Of a DNA stretch of 46,485 nucleotides, positions 15,225-25,361 are shown in pieces. The stretch is from an uncultured marine group III euryarchaeote (GTDB lineage: Archaea; Thermoplasmatota; Poseidoniia; MGIII; CG-Epi1), in assembly GCA_902533295.1 (NCBI GenBank), contig CACALG010000003.1, positions 1-46,485 on the forward strand. The letters are read 5' to 3'. Position 1 is the stretch's first letter. Each line of letters opens with the position of its first letter. The position numbers were made by a program, and so were the translations under genes. Under the pieces are notes generated by a model, which made no database searches, was not told the origin of the DNA, and saw nothing but the letters and a program-made list of their open reading frames with translations.

Positions 15225-18200
15225 AGAAATGCTCCAAGATCCATTTGTTTAATTTGCTCATTTTCAAGTGTATCTTCTATTGATTTGAAAGCTAACTCCA
15301 ACCTTTGCTTGATGAATGGTCGAGAACCATAGCGTTCTGATATTTCTGTTGCAATTTTCCTATATTTAGCTACAGATGCAGGAGATATATTGAGTTGTAA
15401 TTTGCCTCCACAAGAACACGTATCTCTGAGTGGAGGGCGCCTGAATTTAGTATTACATTTTTTACACCTTACACCTTGTGTAGAAAATGAGCGAAGATTT
15501 CCAATTATATCTCTGATAAAATGCTTTTCAATTGTTTGCTCTGCGACATATGTAGCATTTGAAGCGCGTGTTCGGGACGCCAACTCAAGTGATGCCAATG
15601 CTTTGTCTGCCATTGAATCTAAAGTCACATATTTTGATTCCACAGGGCCCATGTTTATACTTGAAGACTCATGTGAAAAATTATAATTTTCATATTGCTC
15701 TGGACTATCTAATCTATTCGACACCATATCCAACAATTCTGAAACTGAATTTGATACAACTTTCTTCTCAGAATTCTCATAAAATTCAAGTGGATAATTA
15801 CTATTCAATTCTACATTGTGAGCTTCACTATCTATCTCAATAGGATCAATACGTGTTGACAATACTCTAGGGATGTCCATAGTACCTCCTCGTGTAGTTG
15901 GTACAAAACTATCTGAATAATTTAACAACCCATCAACAAGAAGCATTATTGAATCTTCATCACCATCACAATTTCTTCTCTTTGCAGCATGCAAAAAAGG
16001 ATGGCCATATTGAGCTTTAGCAGAAGTAAAACCAATTAAACGCGTTAGAACTCCTGCTGAAGTGTGTGGACTCAAACAAATCAAAAGATTTCCTATTAAT
16101 TCTTCAGGTTGAGAATTAGGTTCAAGGTTGTAAAAAGGTTTCATTCCATAAAGTTTAGATAATTCATCATCAACAAAATTAGAAACTTTAACCAACCAAT
16201 TTCCAGCTCTCTCCGAAACAATTAAATCTTGTACTTTTAGCTCTAGTAATTGATCTGTAGATACTAAATCATTTCCATCAACATCCTTTGTGTAACCTAA
16301 TTCATTAGCTTTCTTCAGACTTAGGCCAATTTCTTTTGGATAGAAATGAGTTAAAGGTAAATCTATCATATCATAGCGTAATGTTCCATCTTTGTATACT
16401 CGAAGATCCCTTTTTGCTCTTAGAATACCTTTCTCCAAACACTCTGGAATTTTATATTTCGACATGAGGCCTTTAACTCCCTTAATTTTTGGAAGAATAC
16501 CTGTTTTTGTGTTGTTCATTGCCTTTGTTATTAATTCTGTGACGTCAACTAAACGACGTTTAGGATCTTCTTTAGGCATCGTTTGTGATTCACAGCAGCG
16601 TACTGAAACAGTTTCATTCTGACATGTTTTACAATAGCGTAATTGCGCCTCTATTTCTATACGACCTGCTCGGCCTTGAGAAAAACCTCTATTCGATGAA
16701 CTAACTTTGAGAGCACTATTAACCAATCTTTGACTACCTCCTGCTTCACCCAAAGGAAAAAGAACATTTGGTGGAGGTTTCATACGGCGTTCGTTAGCCT
16801 TTTCTGGACGACCCATACTAGCTCCCACTCTTGTAGGGGCTCTATTCTTTATCTCAAAACCTGAAAAATGAGATATTAATTCTAAGGAATCATCAGTCTC
16901 AATAGAATCTAAAACTGAAACAATAGTATTATTTTTGACTTGAAGACCTAATTGATTAATTAAAGGACTAATTCCATCACTTAAACTCATTATTTGATTT
17001 TCTGTTTTGTAAAATATACTAAGCTTAAGAAGAATTTCCTTATAAATTAGTTTGAATTTATTTTCCATGACATTAGTAGAATCCTTAATCAATTGATTTT
17101 TTAGATCATTAATTTCTTTAACGTCTAAATCTGCCCAAAAATATGTGAATTTAGGATGCAAGGGAATGTTGTTTTTCTTGCTATATTTAGATAATGATTC
17201 AAAATCGTAATCACCCTCATATTTTTCAATATTATGACTTGCAATAATTGCTTGCCACCATTCATCACACCAACCTGATGGTTCCAAACGATGGTTATTT
17301 TCAATAAATTCACCAACTGGAATTAGAATCTCTCCTAAATCTACAATCTGCTCTACTTGGTTTACTACTTTTTTAGCATCCTCGTAATCATCTACCCTTG
17401 TGAAAGTACCATTCTTCAGAAGAACTGATGGACCTTCTATTGAATCGCAAGGATTGGCAGCTGTAGCTTTTCCAGGAAGTTGTAGTTTTATTTGAGTTCC
17501 TATTGCTGCAAACGAATCAACTATAACCATTGTAGAAGGATGTATAGACATTGAGGCGAGGCCTGATGATCTTGCACGGCCATACCTTAAGCGAAAAGCT
17601 CCTGGTTCATCAGGAAAGGCAAAAATTGGCCTACCTGCAATTACATCCTTTAGATATTTATGTTCTTTAGAGTCACTAGATGTACTACTTTTCTTCTTTT
17701 CAGTATAGGTTCTAAGAAAATCCCAACCACTTATTGATTGCTTATCTACATGTTTAAGAATCTTAGCAGCCTTAAGACAAAGGCCTTCTGCTATAACTAA
17801 ACAAGCACCACCTCTCAAAGAATTAGTCTCTACTCTAGGTAAATCTCTGTTGCCTGCAACCTCTAATTTATCTGTTCGTTCCCCGGTAATACATATTGGA
17901 CATGATGTTACAATACTTTCAATTTCTTCTGAACTAGGAACATATTGAAGATTTACAGCTCTTTTGTAAAGTGGAATTTCTTCTTTGTATCTTTCTATTT
18001 CTCCAGGAGTAGGAATATAAGCATCTAGACCTAATTCACGTCTAACAACATCTGCTATCAAAACCGATAATGCTTGTGCAGTTCCTCCAGCTGCTCGAAT
18101 AGGTCCTGCGTAATAGATTGAAGCGCAAGTTGTGCCATTATTGTTCTCTAATGTACTTATCTTTACTACTCCTTCAGTGGGTGCAACAAGAACTCCTTCT

Positions 18201-18511
18201 GTAAGTATGGAAAGAGACGTCCTAACTGCCTGCTCAAGAGCAAATGCAATGCCTTCTTTATCCTTTAAAGAACCTGCTAACTCTTTTGCTATAATTAATG
18301 CGGTGGATTCTCTGTCATTTTCTTCAGCAACCTCTCGAATTCTAGGTGCAATCCCTTTCGGTCCTACTTGAGCCTCTACTCTTTCAGCAAGATCCTTTGC
18401 CCTTGGAATTTCAGCTTCCAAAGAAGGATCAAATCCTGCCTTCCGCGCCTTGGAAACAAGATTATAACAATCATCAGCCTTCTTTTCTAAATCACGAAAA
18501 TAAGACTCCAT
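15221..18511 (-). CDS. polC: DNA polymerase D (PolD) large subunit DP2
   Basis: Catalytic subunit of the archaeal replicative polymerase PolD. About 1096 residues, the normal length without an intein. Recognisable parts: N-terminal helical region, SCPICITGERTDKLEVAGNR (zinc-associated), the RRMKPPPNVLFPLGEAGGSQ block, a CKTCQNE zinc module, the active-site motif NCDGDED with D849, D851 and D853, and a C-terminal CKKC/CSCGG ribbon. The last eight residues, QMDLGAFL, match a PCNA-binding PIP box. The frame is open to a GTG at 18535, but ATG 18511 gives the family-like start MESYFRDLEKK. Its TGA overlaps birA. The small exonuclease subunit is not in the window. Confidence 0.97.
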   Translation of the reverse strand: MESYFRDLEKKADDCYNLVSKARKAGFDPSLEAEIPRAKDLAERVEAQVGPKGIAPRIREVAEENDRESTALIIAKELAGSLKDKEGIAFALEQAVRTSLSILTEGVLVAPTEGVVKISTLENNNGTTCASIYYAGPIRAAGGTAQALSVLIADVVRRELGLDAYIPTPGEIERYKEEIPLYKRAVNLQYVPSSEEIESIVTSCPICITGERTDKLEVAGNRDLPRVETNSLRGGACLVIAEGLCLKAAKILKHVDKQSISGWDFLRTYTEKKKSSTSSDSKEHKYLKDVIAGRPIFAFPDEPGAFRLRYGRARSSGLASMSIHPSTMVIVDSFAAIGTQIKLQLPGKATAANPCDSIEGPSVLLKNGTFTRVDDYEDAKKVVNQVEQIVDLGEILIPVGEFIENNHRLEPSGWCDEWWQAIIASHNIEKYEGDYDFESLSKYSKKNNIPLHPKFTYFWADLDVKEINDLKNQLIKDSTNVMENKFKLIYKEILLKLSIFYKTENQIMSLSDGISPLINQLGLQVKNNTIVSVLDSIETDDSLELISHFSGFEIKNRAPTRVGASMGRPEKANERRMKPPPNVLFPLGEAGGSQRLVNSALKVSSSNRGFSQGRAGRIEIEAQLRYCKTCQNETVSVRCCESQTMPKEDPKRRLVDVTELITKAMNNTKTGILPKIKGVKGLMSKYKIPECLEKGILRAKRDLRVYKDGTLRYDMIDLPLTHFYPKEIGLSLKKANELGYTKDVDGNDLVSTDQLLELKVQDLIVSERAGNWLVKVSNFVDDELSKLYGMKPFYNLEPNSQPEELIGNLLICLSPHTSAGVLTRLIGFTSAKAQYGHPFLHAAKRRNCDGDEDSIMLLVDGLLNYSDSFVPTTRGGTMDIPRVLSTRIDPIEIDSEAHNVELNSNYPLEFYENSEKKVVSNSVSELLDMVSNRLDSPEQYENYNFSHESSSINMGPVESKYVTLDSMADKALASLELASRTRASNATYVAEQTIEKHFIRDIIGNLRSFSTQGVRCKKCNTKFRRPPLRDTCSCGGKLQLNISPASVAKYRKIATEISERYGSRPFIKQRLELAFKSIEDTLENEQIKQMDLGAFL

Positions 18512-18576
18512 CTTATCGGATGCAACGAGTACCACATCACAGCATAGAACGCCTATTATTATTCTATTCGCCTAAA

Positions 18577-20079
18577 CTATACACCATAACTGTCAATGAA
18601 TATGGTTCTGTACGCTGAAGCAGCAGAACGAACACCTACAAGCATTATTCCAAAAGTCATAATTATGAATATTAAACCAGCAATTAATCCAAAATTATGA
18701 TTCACAAGCATAAGAATACCTGGAATCATCAAAACAAAAATAGAGAGGAGAGCTGAAGTTCCCATTAGCATAAATTGAACTAAAATATCAGGATTACCAC
18801 GATCGCTTTCATCAAAATTAGCAAATGCAGAACCTGACCAAATGCCTAATCCTGTATTACAGAAAAGTAAAATAAAAAGACACTCACCAAAAAATATCGT
18901 GACTTTCAAGGGAAACTGGGCCAAAATACAGATAGGGAGCCAGATTGCTATCAAACCAGGAAGTGCCATCATAATTAGTGCTGCAGCTTTACCTTTCATT
19001 ATCAATACAGATTCCACAGGATTGGACTTCATAATCCATAATCTTTTACCTTCTACACCCAGTATAGTTGAACCAAGCATTGTACACTGAAGCAGAGCAC
19101 CAATAAACAAACACATTGCAAGCATTCCAGGATAATACAAAGTAATTGGAATGTCACCTATAGGCTCATTTGGTAATCCTGTTTTTAACCACCAAAAAAT
19201 TAAAATGAAAGCAAGTGAAAAAGTGGAAAAAGAAGAACTAAGAACATCACGTTCTCTTATTGAAGATATCACTTCTTTAGAACATATTGAAGAGGCTCTT
19301 ACACCAAGTATAGAATTTAACCAGTTAAATTGTAAGATTCGAATTGGATTCTTGTGGGATGAAGAATGTATCTTGTATGCTTCTAAAGCTTCAACAAACA
19401 ATCCATCCATAAAATAAAAGAATATTGATAACACAAACAAACATAGAATGCAAACAGCTATTGCTTCTTGTGGAATTGAATGTGAATCATTTGCTACTAA
19501 CATTAATACAATGAGGATAGGTGATAAAGTCATCAAAAACGTAAGCTTACGCGAAAATGGATATAATGCACCAGCTATAGAAAATATATATCCACTGAGA
19601 GAAGATAGAATACTCAAAAGGAAATATATAATCAAGAATTCGTTAGTGATAACTATACCTGATCTCATAACTATATTCCCTAAAAAGAAAACAGACAATA
19701 TCAAAAAAGAAAGAAGAAAATTAGGAATCATAATAGAATAGAACATTCCAAGCATTATCTGTCTAGATGTAACTGGTTGAACTAAATGAAGATCCATACG
19801 CTTAGATTTTATGATTTTACGATATGTAATACCCGCAGTTCTTAAAGTAAATAGAGCGAAGAATATTAACAAAAGAGTACCATAACCTTGAGTAGAACCT
19901 TCCGGAAATAATTGGGGATGATCAATAACAAATTTGATTAAATGGATACAAGCAAGGGAAAAAAAGATTCCCACAAAAAAGATTATAAATGTTCCAATTA
20001 TTCTTTTCTTAAGGGCCTGCAGATTCTTACGAAATGATGATTTTAATTCTGCCTGAAAAATTGCATATGTAACACTCAT
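18577..20079 (-). CDS. ABC-2-like multi-spanning membrane permease
   Basis: A 500-residue integral membrane protein with about 12 hydrophobic segments. An N-terminal amphipathic start (AIFQAELKSSFRKNLQALKK), a segment resembling SKRMDLHLVQPVTSRQIMLG after the third helix, and a central loop with SSICSKEVISSIRERDVL resemble ABC-2 exporter permeases of the large ABC-2 type. No ATPase gene is adjacent, so the partner must be elsewhere or the protein works alone. Its ATG overlaps the upstream small zinc protein stop as ATGA, indicating cotranscription. The substrate cannot be told. Confidence 0.68.
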   Translation of the reverse strand: MSVTYAIFQAELKSSFRKNLQALKKRIIGTFIIFFVGIFFSLACIHLIKFVIDHPQLFPEGSTQGYGTLLLIFFALFTLRTAGITYRKIIKSKRMDLHLVQPVTSRQIMLGMFYSIMIPNFLLSFLILSVFFLGNIVMRSGIVITNEFLIIYFLLSILSSLSGYIFSIAGALYPFSRKLTFLMTLSPILIVLMLVANDSHSIPQEAIAVCILCLFVLSIFFYFMDGLFVEALEAYKIHSSSHKNPIRILQFNWLNSILGVRASSICSKEVISSIRERDVLSSSFSTFSLAFILIFWWLKTGLPNEPIGDIPITLYYPGMLAMCLFIGALLQCTMLGSTILGVEGKRLWIMKSNPVESVLIMKGKAAALIMMALPGLIAIWLPICILAQFPLKVTIFFGECLFILLFCNTGLGIWSGSAFANFDESDRGNPDILVQFMLMGTSALLSIFVLMIPGILMLVNHNFGLIAGLIFIIMTFGIMLVGVRSAASAYRTIFIDSYGV

Positions 20080-20300
20080 CGACCAAGAGACTCCATTGTT
20101 CTATCTTTTTTCGTTTCCTTTTTGAATATACGATAGCAATCTGAACAAAGTTGAACTTTGCGATTAGAACCTTGGAGATTTAGTGCACCTACTTTTTCAA
20201 CTCTCTTACGAGGAATTGAACGCTTGGGACTATTATTACATCCACTAGCGTTACAAATGTCCTTATCTTCGTTTGATAAAGAGATGTCTCTATGCTTCAT
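20076..20300 (-). CDS. Small zinc-binding protein (CxxxxC...CxxC)
   Basis: A 74-residue hydrophilic, basic protein with two cysteine pairs, C16/C21 (CNASGC) and C52/C55 (CSDC), which should bind one zinc ion. Similar short proteins are widespread in archaea without assigned function; nucleic acid or protein binding is likely. It leads the permease gene with a 4-base ATGA overlap. A TTTTTAAG element (about 20325-20333, minus) lies about 27 bases before its ATG. Confidence 0.7.
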   Translation of the reverse strand: MKHRDISLSNEDKDICNASGCNNSPKRSIPRKRVEKVGALNLQGSNRKVQLCSDCYRIFKKETKKDRTMESLGR

Positions 20301-20341
20301 GTTAATTGCAATAGAAATTGTATACTTAAAAACTATGAAGG

Positions 20342-20563
20342 CTATTTTTCAAGCGAAAGACCTTCGGAATGTGATAACATATTACCACATTTAGCACAAT
20401 ATTCTACATTTTGATCTGTTATAACATAATCACATGAGGGGCATTTAATTTCCACTTTTGGAGAAATGGTGCCTCTCTTGTTTCGTAGATTTGCAAGATA
20501 GCCTAGTGCAAGTAGAACCAAAATAACTGTTTGACTGTAACAAACTATTTCCTCAAAGGCCAT
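20342..20563 (-). CDS. Membrane-anchored zinc ribbon protein
   Basis: A 73-residue protein with one hydrophobic segment (about 8-26), a basic stop (RNKRG) and a cytoplasmic zinc ribbon with CPSC (C41, C44) and CAKCG (C56, C59). The arrangement is that of small archaeal zinc-ribbon membrane proteins with no known role. A TATA-like GTTATAGGGG (20584-20591, minus) is about 24 bases upstream of ATG 20563. Confidence 0.7.
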   Translation of the reverse strand: MAFEEIVCYSQTVILVLLALGYLANLRNKRGTISPKVEIKCPSCDYVITDQNVEYCAKCGNMLSHSEGLSLEK

Positions 20564-20594
20564 GATATTGTAGAACTAATCCCCTATAACTGCG

Positions 20595-21779
20595 TTACTG
20601 CAAAGTAATATCTGGCATTAAAGGACGTGCAGCAAAACCTTTGAGAGCAAAATTGCTACCCTCCCCAACTCTACAAACAAATAAATCTCGATGATGTCTA
20701 ATCAATCCAAATTCATCTAATGAGGATACACCACCACAAATCTCCATTGCCATTGTTAAATGATCAGATGCTTTACGAGAGCATTCAATTTTCACTTTAG
20801 CTGCAGATTCTCTGTCTAAAGTATTATCATTATACCTATTTGTCAAATCAATTAACCAAGTCAAACCTTGTTCTAATGTAATATCCATATCAATTACTAC
20901 ATCCTGAACTCTTTGGAAACTACCAATAGGTACTCCAAATTGCTCTCTTTCTTGAGAATATGTTCTACATTTGTCTAATGCAAATGCCAATGAAGCCAAA
21001 GACATTCCTGCAATGAATAAACGACCACCATTCAGAGTCTGAGCCATAACCTTGAAACCTTCATTTTCTTTTCCTAGAATTGTATCATCAGAAACGCGAA
21101 CATCATCAAAGGTAATTGATCCTGTAGAGGATTGACTCCACAAATCCTTACCTGCCATTTCTTGATATGAAACATTAGGATTATCCATTGGAACAATGAA
21201 ACACGTAGTTCTGTATCCTGGTTTAGAATCTGGATCTGTCATAGCATGAACTACAACATGACTAGCCCATTTTGCATTCGTAGACCAACATTTTTCACCT
21301 TTGATAACCCATTCATTACCATCTTTCTTAGCTGTGACTTGTGGATTAGTAGCGTCTGAACCTCTTCCTGGTTCTGATAAACCAAAAACAAACATTCTCT
21401 TTCCAGTTGCTAAATCTGGAAGGTGGGCTGCTTTTTGCTCTTCTGTTCCGAATAATTGTAATGGTTTAGCCCCCAAAGACATCGCCGCACCTGGAGTTAT
21501 CGCCAAGGATTGAGAATGATAACCAAGAGCTAATCCCATCAAAATTAAATCTAATTGATTTCCTCCTTGTCCACCATATTCTTCAGATACTGTAACTCCA
21601 AAAAGACCCATTTGCCCCATTTCATCAATAATGTCTTGAGGAAGTAAGCCATGATTTCTTTCCCATTCAAGATAATTAGGTTCAATTCTTTCATCAGCAA
21701 AATCACATAATGCTTTGTAGAAAGTCATTGAATCGGGAGATACTAATCTCTCCAAATAGTGGTCTAAGCGACGTTCCAT
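20595..21779 (-). CDS. Acyl-CoA dehydrogenase
   Basis: FAD-dependent enzyme for the first step of beta-oxidation or branched-chain acyl-CoA breakdown. From ATG 21779 the product has 394 residues, standard for the family. Seen: GLFGVTVSEEYGGQGG in the N-terminal helical domain, FGLSEPGRGSDATNPQVTA and KGEKCWSTNA in the flavin-binding beta domain, and EREQFGVPIGSFQRVQD with AMEICGGVSSLDEFGLIRHHRD in the C-terminal domain. The open frame runs back to 21923 inside the transporter gene; ATG 21779 lies 31 bases after that gene's stop. The acyl-chain preference cannot be read. Confidence 0.93.
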   Translation of the reverse strand: MERRLDHYLERLVSPDSMTFYKALCDFADERIEPNYLEWERNHGLLPQDIIDEMGQMGLFGVTVSEEYGGQGGNQLDLILMGLALGYHSQSLAITPGAAMSLGAKPLQLFGTEEQKAAHLPDLATGKRMFVFGLSEPGRGSDATNPQVTAKKDGNEWVIKGEKCWSTNAKWASHVVVHAMTDPDSKPGYRTTCFIVPMDNPNVSYQEMAGKDLWSQSSTGSITFDDVRVSDDTILGKENEGFKVMAQTLNGGRLFIAGMSLASLAFALDKCRTYSQEREQFGVPIGSFQRVQDVVIDMDITLEQGLTWLIDLTNRYNDNTLDRESAAKVKIECSRKASDHLTMAMEICGGVSSLDEFGLIRHHRDLFVCRVGEGSNFALKGFAARPLMPDITLQ

Positions 21780-21810
21780 GAAGTTGTCACAAAGATATCT
21801 GTTAAAGTGG

Positions 21811-23370
21811 TTATCGTGACCTTCCAATTGCACCACGTGGCGGCTCTGGTTCATAATCTGCCTGTAATTCAGCAGGCCATTTGCGTGGTTTATCATCCAC
21901 ACCTTGGAGAATAATATATCCAATAATCATAATTATTAGAAGGAAAGTTATCGCTGCAGGCCTTGAAAATTCTAATTCATCCACAATTATTGCCCAAGAC
22001 AACGGGCCAATAATAGTAGCAAAACGACCGACCATACTATACAATCCATAGAATTGCCCAATATAGCGTGGTGGAGTCAAGACTAACATATATGGTCTAT
22101 CGGCACACCACATTCCTCCTAACGCTATACCTGCTAGGAACGGAGCAATCCATATCATCCAAGTTGGCAATCCTAACCAAACTGTAGAAATTAACAAGGA
22201 AAATGTAGCAAACCAAACCCATAGTACCATATTCAATGTGATTTTAGGGCCTATAATATCTACCAAATATCCCCAAAGAAAAGCACTTACAATAGATGAG
22301 AAAACACCAATCATAGTGTAAATTGCTATTTCGGTATCTGTCATACCAAATTCTTTGGAGACGTAAATTGCTGCAAATGTAATGGATGTGTTTGCAGCAT
22401 CTGTGTAAAATACACGTCCTACTAAAAATCGAGAGAGACCAGGAAACTCACCAAGCATAGATAATGTCTTTTTCAATTGACTAAAAGTTCCATTCATCGC
22501 TTCAAAAATTGACCCGTCACGGAATAATGGTGTTGTTTTTGTATTCATAGATGAAACTGCACAAAAAAGCGCGAAAATTATCAAACTATATCTGATTAGT
22601 GTACCTTCAAATAACCAAGAATTAAGTCCTAGTAAAATAGCCATTAAAATCATTAAACTAGGCCAAAAATTATCTTCAGGTGTTTCTTTTACAAAAATAA
22701 AACAAGGTATTGCAAAAATTAAGAATAGCATAGCTGTTGCTTGAAAAACTGCCTGATATGGAAATCCTAAAACTGTAGTTAGGAATAAAGCTGATAAAAT
22801 ACCTATGAATGAACCAACATATCCTATCCCAATACCTATACCTCCTATTCGCCCTCTATTTCCTGGAGTAGAAATTGTGGCTAAAGTCGAATCATAAAAA
22901 ATTAAACCGGCCTGATAAAAAAAGTTAGCAGCAACAAAGAAAACAAGAGATGCTGTAAGTATTGTGCTTTTACTCCAACCTTCTTTTTCATATCCTAATA
23001 ATGCAGTAAAAGCAACACAAATAAGAGTTGTAATGAAGAGAAATGGCATACGACGCCTTGCTTGATCAGAAAGTGCACCAAGCAGTGGTGCTGTAAGAAA
23101 AACCAAAGCCATTGACAATGCATTTGCATATCCATAATCACCATCAGAACCACCTACTTCATCACTAACAACCCAGAGACTAAAATAAAATGAAACAATC
23201 AATACTGAGAATATTGTGTTTCCAAGGTCGTAAAAGGCCCAAGAAAAAATGCTAAACATCGAAGCTTTAGTTGTGATAGGTTCCTTCGGTTTTTTCCTCT
23301 CTTCATTGAAATCCTTTAATTTTTCTCTAATCTTCTTTGGCGCATCCAAAATCTTTTGTGAACGACTCAT
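21811..23370 (-). CDS. MFS transporter, UMF1/Atg22-like family (first copy)
   Basis: A 519-residue polytopic transporter with about 12 membrane segments. The start FSWAFYDLGNTIFSVLIVSFYFSLWV, and the loop LLGALSDQARRRMPFL after helix 3, are typical of the UMF1 (vacuole effluxer Atg22-like) branch of the major facilitator superfamily. Middle and C-terminal segments such as RVFYTDAANTSITFAAIYVSKEFG and PPRYIGQFYGLYSMVGR agree. A charged N-terminal tail of about 38 residues precedes helix 1. Substrate unknown; amino acids or peptides are plausible from Atg22. It begins 3 bases after the second copy's stop. Confidence 0.85.
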   Translation of the reverse strand: MSRSQKILDAPKKIREKLKDFNEERKKPKEPITTKASMFSIFSWAFYDLGNTIFSVLIVSFYFSLWVVSDEVGGSDGDYGYANALSMALVFLTAPLLGALSDQARRRMPFLFITTLICVAFTALLGYEKEGWSKSTILTASLVFFVAANFFYQAGLIFYDSTLATISTPGNRGRIGGIGIGIGYVGSFIGILSALFLTTVLGFPYQAVFQATAMLFLIFAIPCFIFVKETPEDNFWPSLMILMAILLGLNSWLFEGTLIRYSLIIFALFCAVSSMNTKTTPLFRDGSIFEAMNGTFSQLKKTLSMLGEFPGLSRFLVGRVFYTDAANTSITFAAIYVSKEFGMTDTEIAIYTMIGVFSSIVSAFLWGYLVDIIGPKITLNMVLWVWFATFSLLISTVWLGLPTWMIWIAPFLAGIALGGMWCADRPYMLVLTPPRYIGQFYGLYSMVGRFATIIGPLSWAIIVDELEFSRPAAITFLLIIMIIGYIILQGVDDKPRKWPAELQADYEPEPPRGAIGRSR

Positions 23371-23372
23371 TC

Positions 23373-25301
23373 TTATTCTGGTTTAGAGTCTGAGTCTGAT
23401 AATAATTCTAAATTCTTTCTTATACGTTTGTCCTCTTTCTCTGCATCCCTTATTCCTGCCTCTACATCTACCATATATAGTAAAATTGCACCCAATAAAA
23501 GTAGTATGGCAATACTAAAGATACCTGCACGACTATCATAAGCAACAGTCATGAAAAGATAAAGAGTAGGACCTAAGAAAGCTGCAACTTTGTTAAAAAA
23601 TCCTAAGAAACTGTAAAATTCAGTACTACGCGTTTCCGGGACAATTTGACCAAATAGGCTACGTGCGAGCCCCTGTGAGCCTCCAAGTAAAGTACCCATC
23701 AAACAACCAAGAATAACAAATTGAAGAAATACAGTTAAACCCAATGGTTGCCAAAGATTATCCCTAGCCCATTCAGGTACCTTATCTAATACACCATCAC
23801 TTAAATCTGTAGGATGGTCAATACCTACTTCATTGGCTCCATCTAAATCACCACCTTCAACACTTACACTAAAACGTGTATCATTTATAGAATTTGTAAA
23901 GTTAAGAATATCTGATTTAGGGACTCCAGTAAGGACTACCTTGTTTGGATCCTCTTCAGACTCTCCCCATTTCCATACCAAAAGATTAGGTTCATCTTCA
24001 TTCTGTTCGGTTGGAAGAATGTAAGACCATTTACTAGCCCATGCCTGCTCATCAAATTCTTCATCCTCATAGTCTAATTTTTGGGCTAATTCAAATGTTG
24101 ACCAAGATACATGAACCGTGTATGCCTCTGTCCAAGTTCTATTACCTTCCAATGGATTCTCGCAACTAGTCTTGTTCAAATACTGAGAATCACTACAACT
24201 CTCGTTCCACTCATAAAGAATGTCATGCTGATCATGATCTTCTAATTGTAAAGGAGCAAAGGCAAGACCTGCAAAACACAAAACAACCCAACCGCATATT
24301 GAAATGAAAAGCGCTTTTTTAGTTCCTATCCTACCTGCCAATCTAGTGAAACCCACTGCAGAAGGCGCTGCCACAAACTGAACTAGAAGGACTGCAGTAA
24401 GAAGTCCCGTAAAACCAATTCCAAGAACTGTGGCCCCGTAAACGCCTGCTAGAGCCGTAATTGTATTTATTCCGTCGATAAAGAGAAAATAAGCAACTAA
24501 ATACAAAAATAAGTTAGGGAAATCCCTGTAATCTCTTAAAGTATTGCGTACCTCACCGATAGCAAAACGAGCAGCCTCTGTAAACTTCAATTTATCCATT
24601 TCCTGTTCTACAGGTGGCTCAGGAACCCACATAAATGTCAAAAGTGCAAAACCATACCACCAGACACCTGCTGTTGCCATACAGAAAGGAATAACCCAGG
24701 CCGCATCTGGCAAACTGAGATAAAGAGCAAAGTGAAGAACTAGTAAAATTCCTCCACCTAAGTACCCATAAGCAAAGGCTCTGTTCGAAATATCGTCTAA
24801 CTCATTCTCTTTACCTAAATGAGGCAAAATGGCATTGTAGAATACGCCGGCACCATTAAGACCTATATTGGCAAAAAGAAACATCACCATAAGCCAAATC
24901 CAAGAGGCATCACCAAAAAGCGGGGCGAAAGCGAGAAGGAAAGTACCGCCAGCTCCAACTATTGTAAGAATTTTAAGCCATCTCATTTTGACAAGGCGCC
25001 TATCTGCTATAACTCCGAAAGGCGGGCTCAAAATTGCTACTGAAAGGGTAGCTATTGCTATAACTAAAGCCCAGACTGCGTCTCCCGTTAATGTTCCTAA
25101 AGGCGTAGAAGCCGTTAATCCGTTTGCCTCGAGAAAAAGGATAGCATACCATATAGGAAGAATAGCTACTGTAACACTAGTCTCAAAAGCAGATTTCCCC
25201 CAATCATAGTATCCATAACCACTAATCGCTTTCTCTTTTTCCTCTGGAAGATCTTGTAATTTGGAACCTAAACTAAACAATCTAGCAATTATATCAGCCA
25301 T
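23373..25301 (-). CDS. MFS transporter, UMF1-like, with a large extracytoplasmic insert (second copy)
   Basis: A 642-residue relative of the downstream transporter, sharing the GYGYYDWGKSAFETSV start and the SPPFGVIADRR loop. It carries about 12 membrane segments but also a hydrophilic insert of about 160 residues (roughly 350-510) between the seventh and eighth segments. The insert contains two cysteines (CSDSQYLNKTSC), several N-x-S/T sites and many acidic and tryptophan residues, and should face outward. It may bind substrate. A TATA-like CTTTTAA (around 25322-25328, minus) lies about 24 bases upstream. Confidence 0.82.
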   Translation of the reverse strand: MADIIARLFSLGSKLQDLPEEKEKAISGYGYYDWGKSAFETSVTVAILPIWYAILFLEANGLTASTPLGTLTGDAVWALVIAIATLSVAILSPPFGVIADRRLVKMRWLKILTIVGAGGTFLLAFAPLFGDASWIWLMVMFLFANIGLNGAGVFYNAILPHLGKENELDDISNRAFAYGYLGGGILLVLHFALYLSLPDAAWVIPFCMATAGVWWYGFALLTFMWVPEPPVEQEMDKLKFTEAARFAIGEVRNTLRDYRDFPNLFLYLVAYFLFIDGINTITALAGVYGATVLGIGFTGLLTAVLLVQFVAAPSAVGFTRLAGRIGTKKALFISICGWVVLCFAGLAFAPLQLEDHDQHDILYEWNESCSDSQYLNKTSCENPLEGNRTWTEAYTVHVSWSTFELAQKLDYEDEEFDEQAWASKWSYILPTEQNEDEPNLLVWKWGESEEDPNKVVLTGVPKSDILNFTNSINDTRFSVSVEGGDLDGANEVGIDHPTDLSDGVLDKVPEWARDNLWQPLGLTVFLQFVILGCLMGTLLGGSQGLARSLFGQIVPETRSTEFYSFLGFFNKVAAFLGPTLYLFMTVAYDSRAGIFSIAILLLLGAILLYMVDVEAGIRDAEKEDKRIRKNLELLSDSDSKPE

Positions 25302-25321
25302 GAATAACTAAAGAACCCCAG

Positions 25322-25328
25322 TTAAAAG
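25322..25328 (-). promoter_or_regulatory. TATA element of the transporter pair
   Basis: CTTTTAA on the minus strand, followed by CTGGGG, about 24 bases before ATG 25301. Confidence 0.4.
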
Positions 25329-25361
25329 CAATTAACCTCGTGTTTCAATAAAAAAAACAGT

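Noticed and set aside
15221-18511. Possible intein in DP2
   Set aside because: The length is normal, and the active-site motif and zinc modules are continuous with no splicing-domain sequence.
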